IMG/VR virus record: IMGVR_UViG_3300020172_001601
Span: 252,198-316,197 of that record
Reading direction: 5' to 3' (one strand)
Length of the DNA: 64,000 bases
Source of the DNA: a virus
The notes beneath the pieces were generated by a model. That model was not told the DNA's origin. It did not search any database and saw nothing but the letters and a program-made list of their open reading frames with translations. The position numbers and the translations under genes were made by a program. Positions 23,880 to 30,702 of the stretch are shown here, piece after piece. Position 1 is the first letter of the stretch. Each line of letters opens with the position of its first letter.

Positions 23880-23908
23880 GGCAGGGGTATATCCCCTGCC
23901 TTTTTTTG
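23880..23908 (+). terminator. Terminator
   Basis: GGCAGGGG pairs with CCCCTGCC, then seven T. Confidence 0.92.
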
Positions 23909-23922
23909 TGTCCATATTGTTT

Positions 23923-23938
23923 AGGTCTATTGTACCCT
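23923..23938 (+). promoter_or_regulatory. Element 18 (ATTG form)
   Basis: Begins a new unit after the terminator. Confidence 0.88.
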
Positions 23939-23958
23939 AGAGGGTGGAGGATAAGAAA

Positions 23959-24168
23959 ATGAAAAAGAATCCAACTGCGAGTGAACTGGTTGATCGACGA
24001 AACTTGAACAATTACAAGCGATGGCTTCGAGGGCAATCTGCCCGTCTCGAAGGCAAGCCATGTGCTGAGAATCATGGGGTTTATTTGGACGGGTTTTATT
24101 CACCCGATGCAATCATCCCGGATTTCTTGACTCACGACGAAGCGGCCCGGCTGCGAAGGCAGATGTAG
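23959..24168 (+). CDS. Unknown early protein, 69 aa
   Basis: ATG 23959 behind GGAGGA. A basic helical N-terminus (NNYKRWLRGQSARLEGK) then a short loop region with Pro and Tyr. Ends in the TAG of element 19. Confidence 0.6.
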   Translation: MKKNPTASELVDRRNLNNYKRWLRGQSARLEGKPCAENHGVYLDGFYSPDAIIPDFLTHDEAARLRRQM

Positions 24169-24182
24169 GTCCAGTGTACCCT
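24167..24182 (+). promoter_or_regulatory. Element 19 (CCAG form)
   Basis: Overlaps the TAG at 24166-24168. Confidence 0.85.
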
Positions 24183-24211
24183 AGTGGGTGTCACCTAACG
24201 GGAGAAGTCGA

Positions 24212-24382
24212 ATGTGGTATGTGATCCAAGATGACGATGGACCATTCCTGACGAATGAAACGCCTGCGGAAACAGATGTGATTCTGTTCCAAGGCACTAT
24301 TGTCGAGGCCGAACGAGCCTTGCAGCGTGCTTGTGAAGATTGGGAATCCGAACACGACGACATGAACGAGGACTTTCAATGA
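24212..24382 (+). CDS. Acidic early peptide, 56 aa
   Basis: ATG 24212 after GGGAGAAG. Acidic throughout with a final EDWESEHDDMNEDFQ. It overlaps the next gene by ATGA, which couples translation. No family recognised. Confidence 0.6.
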   Translation: MWYVIQDDDGPFLTNETPAETDVILFQGTIVEAERALQRACEDWESEHDDMNEDFQ

Positions 24383-24786
24383 TTTTTGTAAGCGTCACAA
24401 AGAATGACGGCCAAGCCGTTGTTTCGATCAACGCTGCTCAGGAAAGGAAGTATTTTCCTTTGACGAAGCGGGGTTGTATTGCTGCGGGTAAGTGGCTGGC
24501 TGAGATCGGAGCGGATAGTTGGAGCAATAGTTCCAGCGTTGACTTCCCGAAAGAAGTCAAGCCTCGCTTCCGGCACAATGTTTCAGACCTGATGACTGAG
24601 GGCTTTCGGTCGGTGCCGCCTGTGGTCCAAGAGACTGTGGTTGGCGACTACGAAATTCGTGGCAATCAATACGTTGCGATTGCCATCAACGTCAAGAACC
24701 CGAAGGACTCTCATTACTTCGACCCCGATGTGAACAACAACGCCTTTATTCGAGCCTGTGGTTGGGCTTATGAACCGGAGGACTAA
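24379..24786 (+). CDS. Unknown early protein, 135 aa
   Basis: Starts at the ATGA overlap. Alpha/beta with a helix KRGCIAAGKWLAEIGADSW and a beta pair GDYEIRGNQYVAIAINVK. The next gene begins immediately after its TAA. Confidence 0.6.
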   Translation: MIFVSVTKNDGQAVVSINAAQERKYFPLTKRGCIAAGKWLAEIGADSWSNSSSVDFPKEVKPRFRHNVSDLMTEGFRSVPPVVQETVVGDYEIRGNQYVAIAINVKNPKDSHYFDPDVNNNAFIRACGWAYEPED

Positions 24787-25038
24787 ATGTCTTTTCCAAA
24801 AGACGGGACAGTGTTAAATGGGGCATTCTGGCTAAATGGGGAATCATGGCTAATCATGGAACCCCAAAAGCCACTGAATGAATATCTTGCACAATCATTG
24901 CAGGAGCAGCGGCAATACATTGAACGCCTGACCAAAAGGGCAGACGCACTGGAACAATGGCTGGCTAGGTCCAGTGTACCCTCAAGGGCAAGGAGAACAA
25001 AACATGGCAAGTCCTTGGAACGTGGTGGAACTGGTTGA
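24787..25038 (+). CDS. Small protein reading through an element, 83 aa
   Basis: ATG 24787 directly after a TAA. A helical protein, with QEQRQYIERLTKRADALEQW as a likely coiled coil. Its frame does not meet the TAG of element 20 and continues through it (ARSSVPSRARR) into the start of the next gene, giving a basic tail and a 35-nt overlap. Whether the tail is functional is unknown. Confidence 0.5.
   Translation: MSFPKDGTVLNGAFWLNGESWLIMEPQKPLNEYLAQSLQEQRQYIERLTKRADALEQWLARSSVPSRARRTKHGKSLERGGTG
24967..24982 (+). promoter_or_regulatory. Element 20 (CCAG form) inside an open frame
   Basis: Tail TCAAGGG lacks the usual TAG. Confidence 0.82.
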
Positions 25039-25441
25039 GAAGCCGAAAGGCAGTGTTGGCATGAGTCTGGCTGAGGCCGACAAGTTGCTGCGAACTGCGG
25101 GATATTTGCAAGGTGATTGGGACTATTTGAAGGACTATCACTTTGCGAAGTACGTTTACTTCGACATCAACACAGTGGAAGACGTGGAAGCCTTCCTTGT
25201 GAAGCTGGACAAGGACAACGAAGACCATACGAAACCTGGGCCATTCCGATGGGGCTGCTCGAAGGCGAAGGGCATTCGGTCCTATTTGAAGAATGAAACA
25301 TGGAAGAAGGACGAAACTTGGCTAAGGGCAGCAATATCCCACAATCGTCGCATCATTTGTTCCTGCCATGAGGGTGGGTCATATAAGCGACGGGATGAAC
25401 TGCCGATTGGTCATCAAGAGAGGCCGTGGGGGATGAAGTAG
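25004..25441 (+). CDS. Unknown early protein with SPWxVVELVE motif, 145 aa
   Basis: ATG 25004 behind AAGGAG. The first residues ASPWNVVELVEKPK recur inside the protein at 27411-28235 (SPWKVVELVEGPK), so the two share a domain. The rest is rich in W, K and D with a Cys pair (ICSCHEGG). Unknown function. Confidence 0.6.
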   Translation: MASPWNVVELVEKPKGSVGMSLAEADKLLRTAGYLQGDWDYLKDYHFAKYVYFDINTVEDVEAFLVKLDKDNEDHTKPGPFRWGCSKAKGIRSYLKNETWKKDETWLRAAISHNRRIICSCHEGGSYKRRDELPIGHQERPWGMK

Positions 25442-25455
25442 GTCCAGTGTACCCT
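25440..25455 (+). promoter_or_regulatory. Element 21 (CCAG form)
   Basis: Tail variant AGCTGGTGT. Confidence 0.85.
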
Positions 25456-25493
25456 AGCTGGTGTTGAGAGAACGAACTCGAACTGGAGAAATC

Positions 25494-26204
25494 ATGAAAG
25501 AACTCGAAGCTGCGTTGAACGAAGAGTTGGCGAAGGTGCTGGGTGCAAAGCACAACTGGATGGGCGTGATTGCCGGGGTTGCCGGTCGCCGAGCCAGTGA
25601 GTTTGCCCGGACGAAGAACGGTTTGCTGGAAGACGTTGTGACCGACGTGACTGGCGACATCATTCTTCAGGCGAAGGAAGGCAAGCTGGCGGGTGCGGTG
25701 ATTCGTGCCAAGGAAGCATCCCATACGGATGAAGAACTGGTGGAGAACTTACGGCACGTCGTCATGAAGGCGGCGTTCTACCGGGTGAGTGATGCCATGA
25801 AGTGGCGCTATCGCAGCGGCACTCAGTTCAGCCAGATCAGTGCTGAGAATGACTTCTCCGAGACTGTGGAAGCTCGCCCGGAAACCGAAACCGACTTGAC
25901 CTATTACACGGACCTGTTGGTGAATGAGTTGGAAGTGATGGCGACTGCTGCCGACTGGAAGCACAATCGCACCGGGAACCCCAGCTATCCGAAGCAGGCG
26001 AAGCGGTTACGGAAGTCCAAGGAAATGGTGCCGGATCGGGTCGAGGGGATGGCGTTGAAGGATTTGATGGAGAAGTACAGCGTCGGCAGCAAGGGCGGGA
26101 TGCAACAGCATCTTGACGACATTGGGCAGGCACTTGCCCGTGTTGCCGGTCGGCTGGGTGATCCTACCTTGGTTCGAGGGACCAAGGGGATCGAGGTTGC
26201 TTAG
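25494..26204 (+). CDS. Possible sigma-factor-like protein, 236 aa
   Basis: ATG 25494 behind CTGGAGAA. A helical protein. A segment LLEDVVTDVTGDIILQAKEG, then VVMKAAFYRVSDAMKWRYR, recalls region 2 of ECF-type sigma factors. The C-terminal MALKDLMEKYSVGSKGGMQ followed by HLDDIGQALARVAGRLG recalls the helix-turn-helix of region 4. The similarity is by eye and weak. If right, it could direct host polymerase to phage promoters, perhaps the repeated elements. Otherwise it is an unknown helical DNA-binding protein. Confidence 0.35.
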   Translation: MKELEAALNEELAKVLGAKHNWMGVIAGVAGRRASEFARTKNGLLEDVVTDVTGDIILQAKEGKLAGAVIRAKEASHTDEELVENLRHVVMKAAFYRVSDAMKWRYRSGTQFSQISAENDFSETVEARPETETDLTYYTDLLVNELEVMATAADWKHNRTGNPSYPKQAKRLRKSKEMVPDRVEGMALKDLMEKYSVGSKGGMQQHLDDIGQALARVAGRLGDPTLVRGTKGIEVA

Positions 26205-26218
26205 GTCCAGTGTACCCT
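26203..26218 (+). promoter_or_regulatory. Element 22 (CCAG form)
   Basis: Followed by leader copy 2. Confidence 0.85.
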
Positions 26219-26258
26219 AGTGGGTGTAACAACCCACTAGACTTTGCGAGGGAATCAA
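26219..26258 (+). repeat. Shared leader sequence, copy 2
   Basis: GTGGGTGTAACAACCCACTAG then ACTTTGCGAGGGAATCAA; the hairpin arms match those of copies 1 and 3. Confidence 0.65.
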
Positions 26259-26543
26259 ATGCCAAAAGGTCAATTGCCAAAAGATCAAATTGTATATCAG
26301 GTCGTCACTAAAGGTGGCGGCGTTGATGGTCGGGACCATACTGACAAGGGCGGCAACATCAAGTTCGCATCCTTTGATCGTGCCGAAGCTGAGAAGCAAG
26401 TCACGGCATGGGATGACCTGAAGTTGGTTGCCATGAGTGGCAAAGAATTGCTGGCCCTTAAAAAGAAGGTCTTGGCAAAGTTGGACGGTGTTGAAAAGCT
26501 GGTGCTTGAGTTGCCCGCAACGGTGCGGACGAACAATTGGTAG
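26259..26543 (+). CDS. Unknown early protein, 94 aa
   Basis: ATG 26259 behind GCGAGGGAA. An N-terminal beta portion with Gly loops and a C-terminal Lys/Leu helix (LLALKKKVLAKLDGVEKL). Ends in the TAG of element 23. Confidence 0.6.
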   Translation: MPKGQLPKDQIVYQVVTKGGGVDGRDHTDKGGNIKFASFDRAEAEKQVTAWDDLKLVAMSGKELLALKKKVLAKLDGVEKLVLELPATVRTNNW

Positions 26544-26557
26544 GTCCAGTGTACCCT
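26542..26557 (+). promoter_or_regulatory. Element 23 (CCAG form)
   Basis: Followed by leader copy 3. Confidence 0.85.
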
Positions 26558-26599
26558 AGTGGGTGTAACAGCCCACTGGACTTTGCGAGGAAGTGAACC
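26558..26599 (+). repeat. Shared leader sequence, copy 3
   Basis: Nearly identical to copy 1, including CCCACTGGACTTTGCGAGG. Confidence 0.65.
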
Positions 26600-26926
26600 A
26601 TGCGATTGAGATATGACTATTCAACAAAGATGTGCCGTGACCGATTCGCAAGGATCGAGAAACTCGGCAAGATCAAGTTGGTGCGGGGCTATCGCTACTT
26701 TGGCCGGTACAACACGAGCCATGAAGCGGTGCTAGTTGTCGGAGAGAACGGCACTGCACGCTTCGGCGGGTTGTTGTGGGGTTATGGTGGCGAAGGTCCA
26801 CGGGGATTGCAGGAACTATTGTTGAAGCTGAATGTGCCAGCGGCACAAGCTGAAGCGATTGCTTTCTCAACACCCCGGAAGGATGAGATCGGCGAAGACT
26901 GGCGGCTGGTGCTGCCGGTCAACTAG
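26600..26926 (+). CDS. Unknown early protein, 108 aa
   Basis: ATG 26600 behind GCGAGGAAG. Basic beta-rich N-terminus (YRYFGRYNTSHEAVLVVGE) and a helical C-terminus. Its leader is almost the same as that of the 21783 gene although the proteins differ, so leader and gene have been recombined separately. Confidence 0.6.
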   Translation: MRLRYDYSTKMCRDRFARIEKLGKIKLVRGYRYFGRYNTSHEAVLVVGENGTARFGGLLWGYGGEGPRGLQELLLKLNVPAAQAEAIAFSTPRKDEIGEDWRLVLPVN

Positions 26927-26940
26927 GTCCAGTGTACCCT
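26925..26940 (+). promoter_or_regulatory. Element 24 (CCAG form)
   Basis: Overlaps the TAG at 26924-26926. Confidence 0.85.
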
Positions 26941-26988
26941 AGTGGGTGTGCTGGTGAGTGTTTCAAAACCCTGTTTCGGAGAGATCGA

Positions 26989-27255
26989 ATGAGCAAGTCA
27001 AGTGCAGTTGTGGTTGTTGGTCGTGGCCGTCCTGAGCAGTACAGCGCCGGATTCATCCGTGCCTTCAAGGTGATCGTGCGGAAGCACGGTTTGCTGGCGG
27101 GTCGGGAGTTCATCAACGCCAACGGCGTGACGGTCGGCGGGAAGCATCGGGACGTGAGCATCAGCTTGCCGACCCTGAGCAAGTACGTCAAACGTGATGA
27201 AGTCGGTGGCAAGGCCGTGCCTCTCTTCCGTGGTCGTCCTACGAAGGCAGCGTAA
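26989..27255 (+). CDS. Small protein with two AT-hook-like RGRP motifs, 88 aa
   Basis: ATG 26989 behind GGAGAGA. GRGRP lies near the N-terminus and RGRPTK near the C-terminus, flanking a basic helical middle with a VSISLPTLSKYVK stretch that could be a helix-turn-helix. AT-hooks bind the minor groove of AT-rich DNA, so this is a candidate DNA-binding regulator. Confidence 0.55.
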   Translation: MSKSSAVVVVGRGRPEQYSAGFIRAFKVIVRKHGLLAGREFINANGVTVGGKHRDVSISLPTLSKYVKRDEVGGKAVPLFRGRPTKAA

Positions 27256-27260
27256 CCTTC

Positions 27261-27329
27261 GGGTATGCGGGGCAGGGAATGGTCCCTGCCCTATAGGGTG
27301 CTTGGCCTAGCCGAGCAATAGCAATACCC
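27261..27329 (+). ncRNA. 69-nt three-way-junction RNA segment
   Basis: GGGTAT (27261-27266) pairs with ATACCC (27324-27329). It encloses a 9-bp hairpin (27270-27278 with 27283-27291) and a 7-bp hairpin (27300-27306 with 27310-27316). No gene. It is tRNA-sized but has no T or D arm. Confidence 0.5.
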
Positions 27330-27354
27330 AAATGAGAATCACTGGGCGGCGTTT

Positions 27355-27370
27355 AGGTCTAATGTACCCT
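27355..27370 (+). promoter_or_regulatory. Element 25 (CTAATG form)
   Basis: The only TAATG variant; lies after the structured segment. Confidence 0.83.
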
Positions 27371-27410
27371 AGAGGGTGTTGAACACAACATCCTTGAATG
27401 CGAGGAAATC

Positions 27411-28235
27411 ATGAGTGGATTTGCAGTCGGAACGTATGTTGGCCCGGCTGGTGTTCGTCGGCTGTCTTATGAGGACGGGCTGGCGAAGCTGAAGGGAAAA
27501 GACCAGAAGAAGTTGGAAAACAACACCTATCTGGTGAAGGTGGATGACAAGACGCTGGGCGTGAAACTTCACAATACCATCGTCGTCTACATCTTCAAGA
27601 GCGGGGTGTACCAACTGGACACGGGCGGTTGGCGTACCGTGACCTCAAAGGACCGCATCAACCGATATGGTCCAGCGACGGTGCATCAGAAGAACAACAT
27701 TTGGTACATCGGTGACGGCATCTATGAGGATGGCGTCCGGGTCAATGCTGAAGGCAAGGTGTTGACGCCGCAACGTGGGGTCAAGGTGGTCGAAGCGAAG
27801 AAACGCAAGCTGGACCGCATGGTGTTGAAATACATCAAGGGGTTCGGGGAGCATGTGATTCGCAACGGGTTGCAAGTGGATAAAGCTGACAAGCCCACCG
27901 AGCAATCGCCGTGGAAGGTCGTGGAGTTAGTTGAAGGCCCCAAGCCTATTGCTCCGGGGCCGGGAGACTGTTGGGCGTGTTACTTCGGTATCACGTCAGA
28001 CGATCCCCTGAAAGAGCCACTAGGGGTCGAGCATCTGCTTGAGCATATGCTCGAAGCATACTTCGTCCCCAGCTTACTCTGGAAGGCGATTGTGGCGAAT
28101 GGGTATCAAAACCCCGGCTTCATCTGGCATAGCATTGCCAGCGATGCCCGGCGTGGCGAAAGCCGGTTCCTAAGTCGTGTCCTGACTGCCTACTTCCGAA
28201 AGCGGAAACCGGCACTGTTGGACTTGATGGAATAA
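27411..28235 (+). CDS. Unknown early protein, 274 aa
   Basis: ATG 27411 behind GCGAGGAAA. The N-terminal 130 residues look beta-rich (NTIVVYIFKSGVYQLDTGGW). The central SPWKVVELVEGPK is shared with the 25004 protein. The C-terminal 90 residues are helical with a basic end RFLSRVLTAYFRKRK. Possibly a two-domain nucleic-acid-binding protein; no family recognised. Confidence 0.6.
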   Translation: MSGFAVGTYVGPAGVRRLSYEDGLAKLKGKDQKKLENNTYLVKVDDKTLGVKLHNTIVVYIFKSGVYQLDTGGWRTVTSKDRINRYGPATVHQKNNIWYIGDGIYEDGVRVNAEGKVLTPQRGVKVVEAKKRKLDRMVLKYIKGFGEHVIRNGLQVDKADKPTEQSPWKVVELVEGPKPIAPGPGDCWACYFGITSDDPLKEPLGVEHLLEHMLEAYFVPSLLWKAIVANGYQNPGFIWHSIASDARRGESRFLSRVLTAYFRKRKPALLDLME

Positions 28236-28242
28236 AAAACAG

Positions 28243-28275
28243 GAACCCGCCATGAACTGAATCATGTGCGGGTTC
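28243..28275 (+). terminator. Hairpin after the 274-aa gene
   Basis: GAACCCGC-CATGA pairs with TCATG-(T)-GCGGGTTC; only a weak T-rich tail. Confidence 0.6.
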
Positions 28276-28309
28276 TCTTGATTTACAACTTGTGAAAGGC
28301 TGGTGGACA

Positions 28310-28609
28310 ATGAACGCTGTTGGATTGAAGAACTTTACTGAACAGGTGATAAACTCGCCTGAACCCGTGCTGGTTGACTTCTGGGCAAGTTACTGCGCTC
28401 CATGCCGGGCGTTAAAGCCGATCCTGAATGAAGTGTCAGCGACGGGGGCCAAGGTTGTGACGGTGGACATAACCGAGGAACCTGAACTGACTGCCCACTA
28501 CGGCATCACTGCAATTCCTACGTTGGTCGTCTTCAAGGGCGGGCAACCGGGCCAGCGGGTTGTCGGGGTGAAGAAGAAGGACGAACTTCTGCAACTCATC
28601 AGTGCCTAA
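28310..28609 (+). CDS. Thioredoxin (CAPC active site)
   Basis: 99 aa from ATG 28310 (GTGG region upstream; the earlier GTG at 28292 is less likely). It contains WASYCAPCR with the redox pair C-A-P-C, the cis-Pro motif AIPTLVVF, and the C-terminal helix, so the full thioredoxin fold is present. CAPC instead of CGPC should change redox potential. It is cytoplasmic and may act on a phage ribonucleotide reductase or polymerase partner outside this window. Confidence 0.9.
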   Translation: MNAVGLKNFTEQVINSPEPVLVDFWASYCAPCRALKPILNEVSATGAKVVTVDITEEPELTAHYGITAIPTLVVFKGGQPGQRVVGVKKKDELLQLISA

Positions 28610-28612
28610 ACC

Positions 28613-28637
28613 GTGTGCCGCCTTCGGGCGGCAACAC
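28613..28637 (+). terminator. TTCG-loop hairpin after thioredoxin
   Basis: TGCCGCC-TTCG-GGCGGCA, extra-stable tetraloop, with no strong T run. Confidence 0.6.
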
Positions 28638-28643
28638 CTTGCG

Positions 28644-28659
28644 AAGTCTAGTGTACCCT
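28644..28659 (+). promoter_or_regulatory. Element 26 (CTAGTG form)
   Basis: Variant AAGTCTAGTGTACCCT. Confidence 0.83.
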
Positions 28660-28691
28660 ACGGGGTGTTCCAAGAAAGAAGAGGAGCTACT

Positions 28692-29297
28692 GTGAATGAG
28701 CTTGCGATTGCACGCCCCGGAAGTCTTGATCCCCGAACCCGTGTTCGTCACGGCAGAGAACGTGAACGGCAGATCGCCGTTGCGTTGAAGGATCAAGTGG
28801 GCCTCCCCATTACTGATGCCACTGAGTTCGAGGACAAAGAACGCAAGGTTGACCGATGGATCGCCTATCCTTCGGGCCGAGTTGCCCTTCAGATCAAATA
28901 CCGAGAAGTCGGGGAAGACCTTCTGTTCGAGGTCTACGACAAGTTCTTCGGTTGGGATGATCCGAAGAACAAGCTGGGCCGGGATATGTTCGGCGATGCC
29001 AAGGAGTACGCCGTGCTGCTGGCTGACCGTCATACCGTCGTGATGGTTCCGACACAGCTTGCCAAGGATACCGTCGCCAAGATGACGGAGAAGGCACGCA
29101 AAGAAGGTTTCACGCATGGAGCGGTGAGTTCAACTCTCCGCTACTATGTTCACGGCCTGAAGCTGGAATTGAAGGTCCAGCGTGATCCCGGCGACGGACG
29201 CCAGAAGATGGTGGCATACATCCCCGCCAGCTACTTCGTGGCCGAGGCTCAAGCCAAGGTTTACCAAGTGGCACTGCCGAAGAAGTGGCAATCGTAG
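28692..29297 (+). CDS. PD-(D/E)xK nuclease-like protein, 201 aa
   Basis: GTG 28692 with GAGGAG six nt upstream. A stretch K-V-D-R-W-I ... V-A-L-Q-I-K-Y-R gives the D...QxK pattern of the PD-(D/E)xK nuclease core, preceded by an ERERQIAVALKDQ helix. Such folds include Holliday-junction resolvases and restriction-type enzymes. With a RuvB-like ATPase in the same block, a recombination role is attractive but unproven. Ends in the TAG of element 27. Confidence 0.5.
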   Translation: MNELAIARPGSLDPRTRVRHGRERERQIAVALKDQVGLPITDATEFEDKERKVDRWIAYPSGRVALQIKYREVGEDLLFEVYDKFFGWDDPKNKLGRDMFGDAKEYAVLLADRHTVVMVPTQLAKDTVAKMTEKARKEGFTHGAVSSTLRYYVHGLKLELKVQRDPGDGRQKMVAYIPASYFVAEAQAKVYQVALPKKWQS

Positions 29298-29311
29298 CTC
29301 CAGTGTACCCT
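29296..29311 (+). promoter_or_regulatory. Element 27 (CCAG form, AGCTCC start)
   Basis: Its tail CTATGGGG can pair with the CCCCATAGGG a few nt downstream, next to the ribosome site. Confidence 0.84.
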
Positions 29312-29353
29312 ATGGGGTGTGAAGACAATATTGCACCCCATAGGGAGATGATG

Positions 29354-29575
29354 ATGAGCATTGAACGACAACTTGTGAAGGGAGTAACGACGACTGATGT
29401 TGCCGAAGTCGTCAAGGTCAATGAGTGCATTCGCTACATTGAATCTTGCGGCTGGTTGTTGAAGCAACGTGCCAGGGGCTATTACTACTTTCGCAACGAA
29501 AACGCCAATGAAGGTCAGCGAGACATGACTTTTTCCTTGGCAGAACTTCGGGAGGCATACCACAATGGATGGTAA
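29354..29575 (+). CDS. Unknown early protein, 73 aa
   Basis: Three ATG codons in a row (29348, 29351, 29354); the last has the best spacing to AGGGAG. Helical, with VAEVVKVNECIRYIESCGWLL, and a Phe/Tyr-rich GYYYFRNENANEG turn. Overlaps the next small gene by 11 nt. Confidence 0.6.
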   Translation: MSIERQLVKGVTTTDVAEVVKVNECIRYIESCGWLLKQRARGYYYFRNENANEGQRDMTFSLAELREAYHNGW

Positions 29576-29693
29576 AGTCAAAATAAGTCACAACTATTGG
29601 TGGGAAAACGCAGTGTATTACAGGCGTTCCATCTGCGGCGGCAATATTCAGGTCTGGAACGGTCGAATATGGACTGATGCTGCCGAGTCCTGA
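29565..29693 (+). CDS. 42-aa peptide overlapping the previous gene
   Basis: ATG 29565 with GGGAGG about 9 nt upstream, in a different frame from the preceding gene. Rich in W, Y, N and R (NYWWENAVYYRRS). A likely translated phage micro-protein of unknown role; stop TGA. Confidence 0.5.
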   Translation: MDGKVKISHNYWWENAVYYRRSICGGNIQVWNGRIWTDAAES

Positions 29694-29699
29694 CTTATA

Positions 29700-29752
29700 C
29701 TGACTATTGCATACCCTTCTCCATAGGGAGTATGGGGAAGAAAGTCAGGTCT
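29700..29752 (+). other. Structured hairpin leading into element 28
   Basis: ACTGACT pairs with AGTCAG at the base, CATAC with GTATG above it; the 3' arm merges with the first bases of the element. Confidence 0.45.
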
Positions 29753-29762
29753 ATTGTACCCT
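29747..29762 (+). promoter_or_regulatory. Element 28 (ATTG form) upstream of an RNA unit
   Basis: No gene follows before the terminator at 30038. Confidence 0.88.
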
Positions 29763-30037
29763 AGCCGGTGTAATCGCAAATTACAACACCCAGCACGGGT
29801 GGAACGCCGAGAGCCACAGGAGTAAGCACAGAAAGCATCCTCGCTGCGAAAACAATCGAGGATCGACCCGGAATAAGCCGGTCAGACAGAGTGTGAAGGC
29901 AAGAGGGTAAGCCCCTCCCACAATATATCACTCTGAATCAGTGTGGCCACACTGAGTCTGATCGAACGAAGAAGGGCAGTGCCGAAACGACTGGACGGGC
30001 GAAAGTCAGTCACTTGCTGTTGCACAGTGCATCGAAG
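29763..30037 (+). ncRNA. Stand-alone non-coding RNA unit
   Basis: About 275 nt bounded by an ATTG element and a strong terminator, without a credible open frame or ribosome site. It includes an 18-nt perfect palindrome (29938-29955) that folds as a 7-bp hairpin, and several other short stems. The candidate is a phage small RNA with its own start and stop signals. Confidence 0.55.
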
Positions 30038-30070
30038 ACCGAAGGGGACGCCCTTCGGTTTTTCTTTTTT
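30038..30070 (+). terminator. Strong terminator of the RNA unit
   Basis: 9-bp stem ACCGAAGGG with CCCTTCGGT, then a T-rich run. Confidence 0.92.
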
Positions 30071-30080
30071 CATTTTGTTT

Positions 30081-30096
30081 AGGTCTATTGTACCCT
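30081..30096 (+). promoter_or_regulatory. Element 29 (ATTG form)
   Basis: Eleven nt after the terminator T run. Confidence 0.88.
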
Positions 30097-30128
30097 AGCT
30101 GGCACAACCCCTAACGAAAGGCAATGCG

Positions 30129-30317
30129 ATGAACGAACAAGAATGGCTGGAAGCATTCAATGCCGAGTTCCTGCGTAAAACCGGCATCACATGGGCAGAC
30201 GGTGGGCTGGAAGATCAGGACGCCATCAATCGCTACTTCCCGGAAGACGTGAAAGACGCTGTTCTCCAGCACATGGAGAAATACGACTTGGACGACGTGA
30301 CCCAACTGTGGGCATAG
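30129..30317 (+). CDS. Unknown acidic early peptide, 62 aa
   Basis: ATG 30129 with CGAAAGG upstream (leader CGAAAGGCAATGCGATG is shared with the 36729 gene). Two helices separated by a Gly-Asp loop: EWLEAFNAEFLRKTG and AVLQHMEKYDLDDV. Ends in the TAG of element 30. Confidence 0.6.
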   Translation: MNEQEWLEAFNAEFLRKTGITWADGGLEDQDAINRYFPEDVKDAVLQHMEKYDLDDVTQLWA

Positions 30318-30331
30318 GTCCAGTGTACCCT
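30316..30331 (+). promoter_or_regulatory. Element 30 (CCAG form)
   Basis: Overlaps the TAG at 30315-30317. Confidence 0.85.
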
Positions 30332-30337
30332 ATTGGG

Positions 30338-30455
30338 TGTAATCGACCCGGCAACGCCCGAAAGATTCTAGGCAAGTACGGCGTAACCGTGACATTCCGA
30401 TCATCCTGTTCACCGGCCTGCGGGTCAAAGGGGATAGAGAGTCGGGTCGATTACA
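30338..30455 (+). ncRNA. 118-nt structured leader or RNA with a perfect 13-bp closing stem
   Basis: 30338-30350 pairs without mismatch with 30443-30455. The interior has no gene. It lies between element 30 and the ribosome site (AGGAGA 30469-30474) of the next gene, so it could be a regulatory leader or an excised RNA. Confidence 0.5.
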
Positions 30456-30481
30456 TTCTTTTTCTTTTAGGAGAACCTGCG

Positions 30482-30646
30482 GTGAAGAAAAAATACCTTA
30501 TTGCTCTGCCTTCTTTCCCTAATTCCAAGGGATTCAATCATCGAACCATTCTTGTCAGTGCAACCGACAAGAACGATGCCGTTAGCCTTGCCCGGCATTT
30601 GCGTCCGGGTGAAAACATTGGCGACATCAAGGAAGTGAACTACTAG
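30482..30646 (+). CDS. Unknown early peptide, 54 aa, GTG start
   Basis: GTG 30482 with AGGAGA seven nt upstream; a longer frame upstream lies in the structured leader and is rejected. Basic beginning (KKKYLIALPSFPNSKG) then an alpha/beta end. Ends in the TAG of element 31. Confidence 0.58.
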   Translation: MKKKYLIALPSFPNSKGFNHRTILVSATDKNDAVSLARHLRPGENIGDIKEVNY

Positions 30647-30660
30647 GTCCAGTGTACCCT
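30645..30660 (+). promoter_or_regulatory. Element 31 (CCAG form)
   Basis: Overlaps the TAG at 30644-30646. Confidence 0.85.
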
Positions 30661-30702
30661 AGTGGGTGTAACGATCACTCAACCCCTGCGAAAGAAACGA
30701 CA

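Noticed and set aside
29707-29910. A 67-aa frame inside the non-coding unit
   Set aside because: It starts upstream of element 28 and runs across it, with no ribosome site and no protein-like composition.
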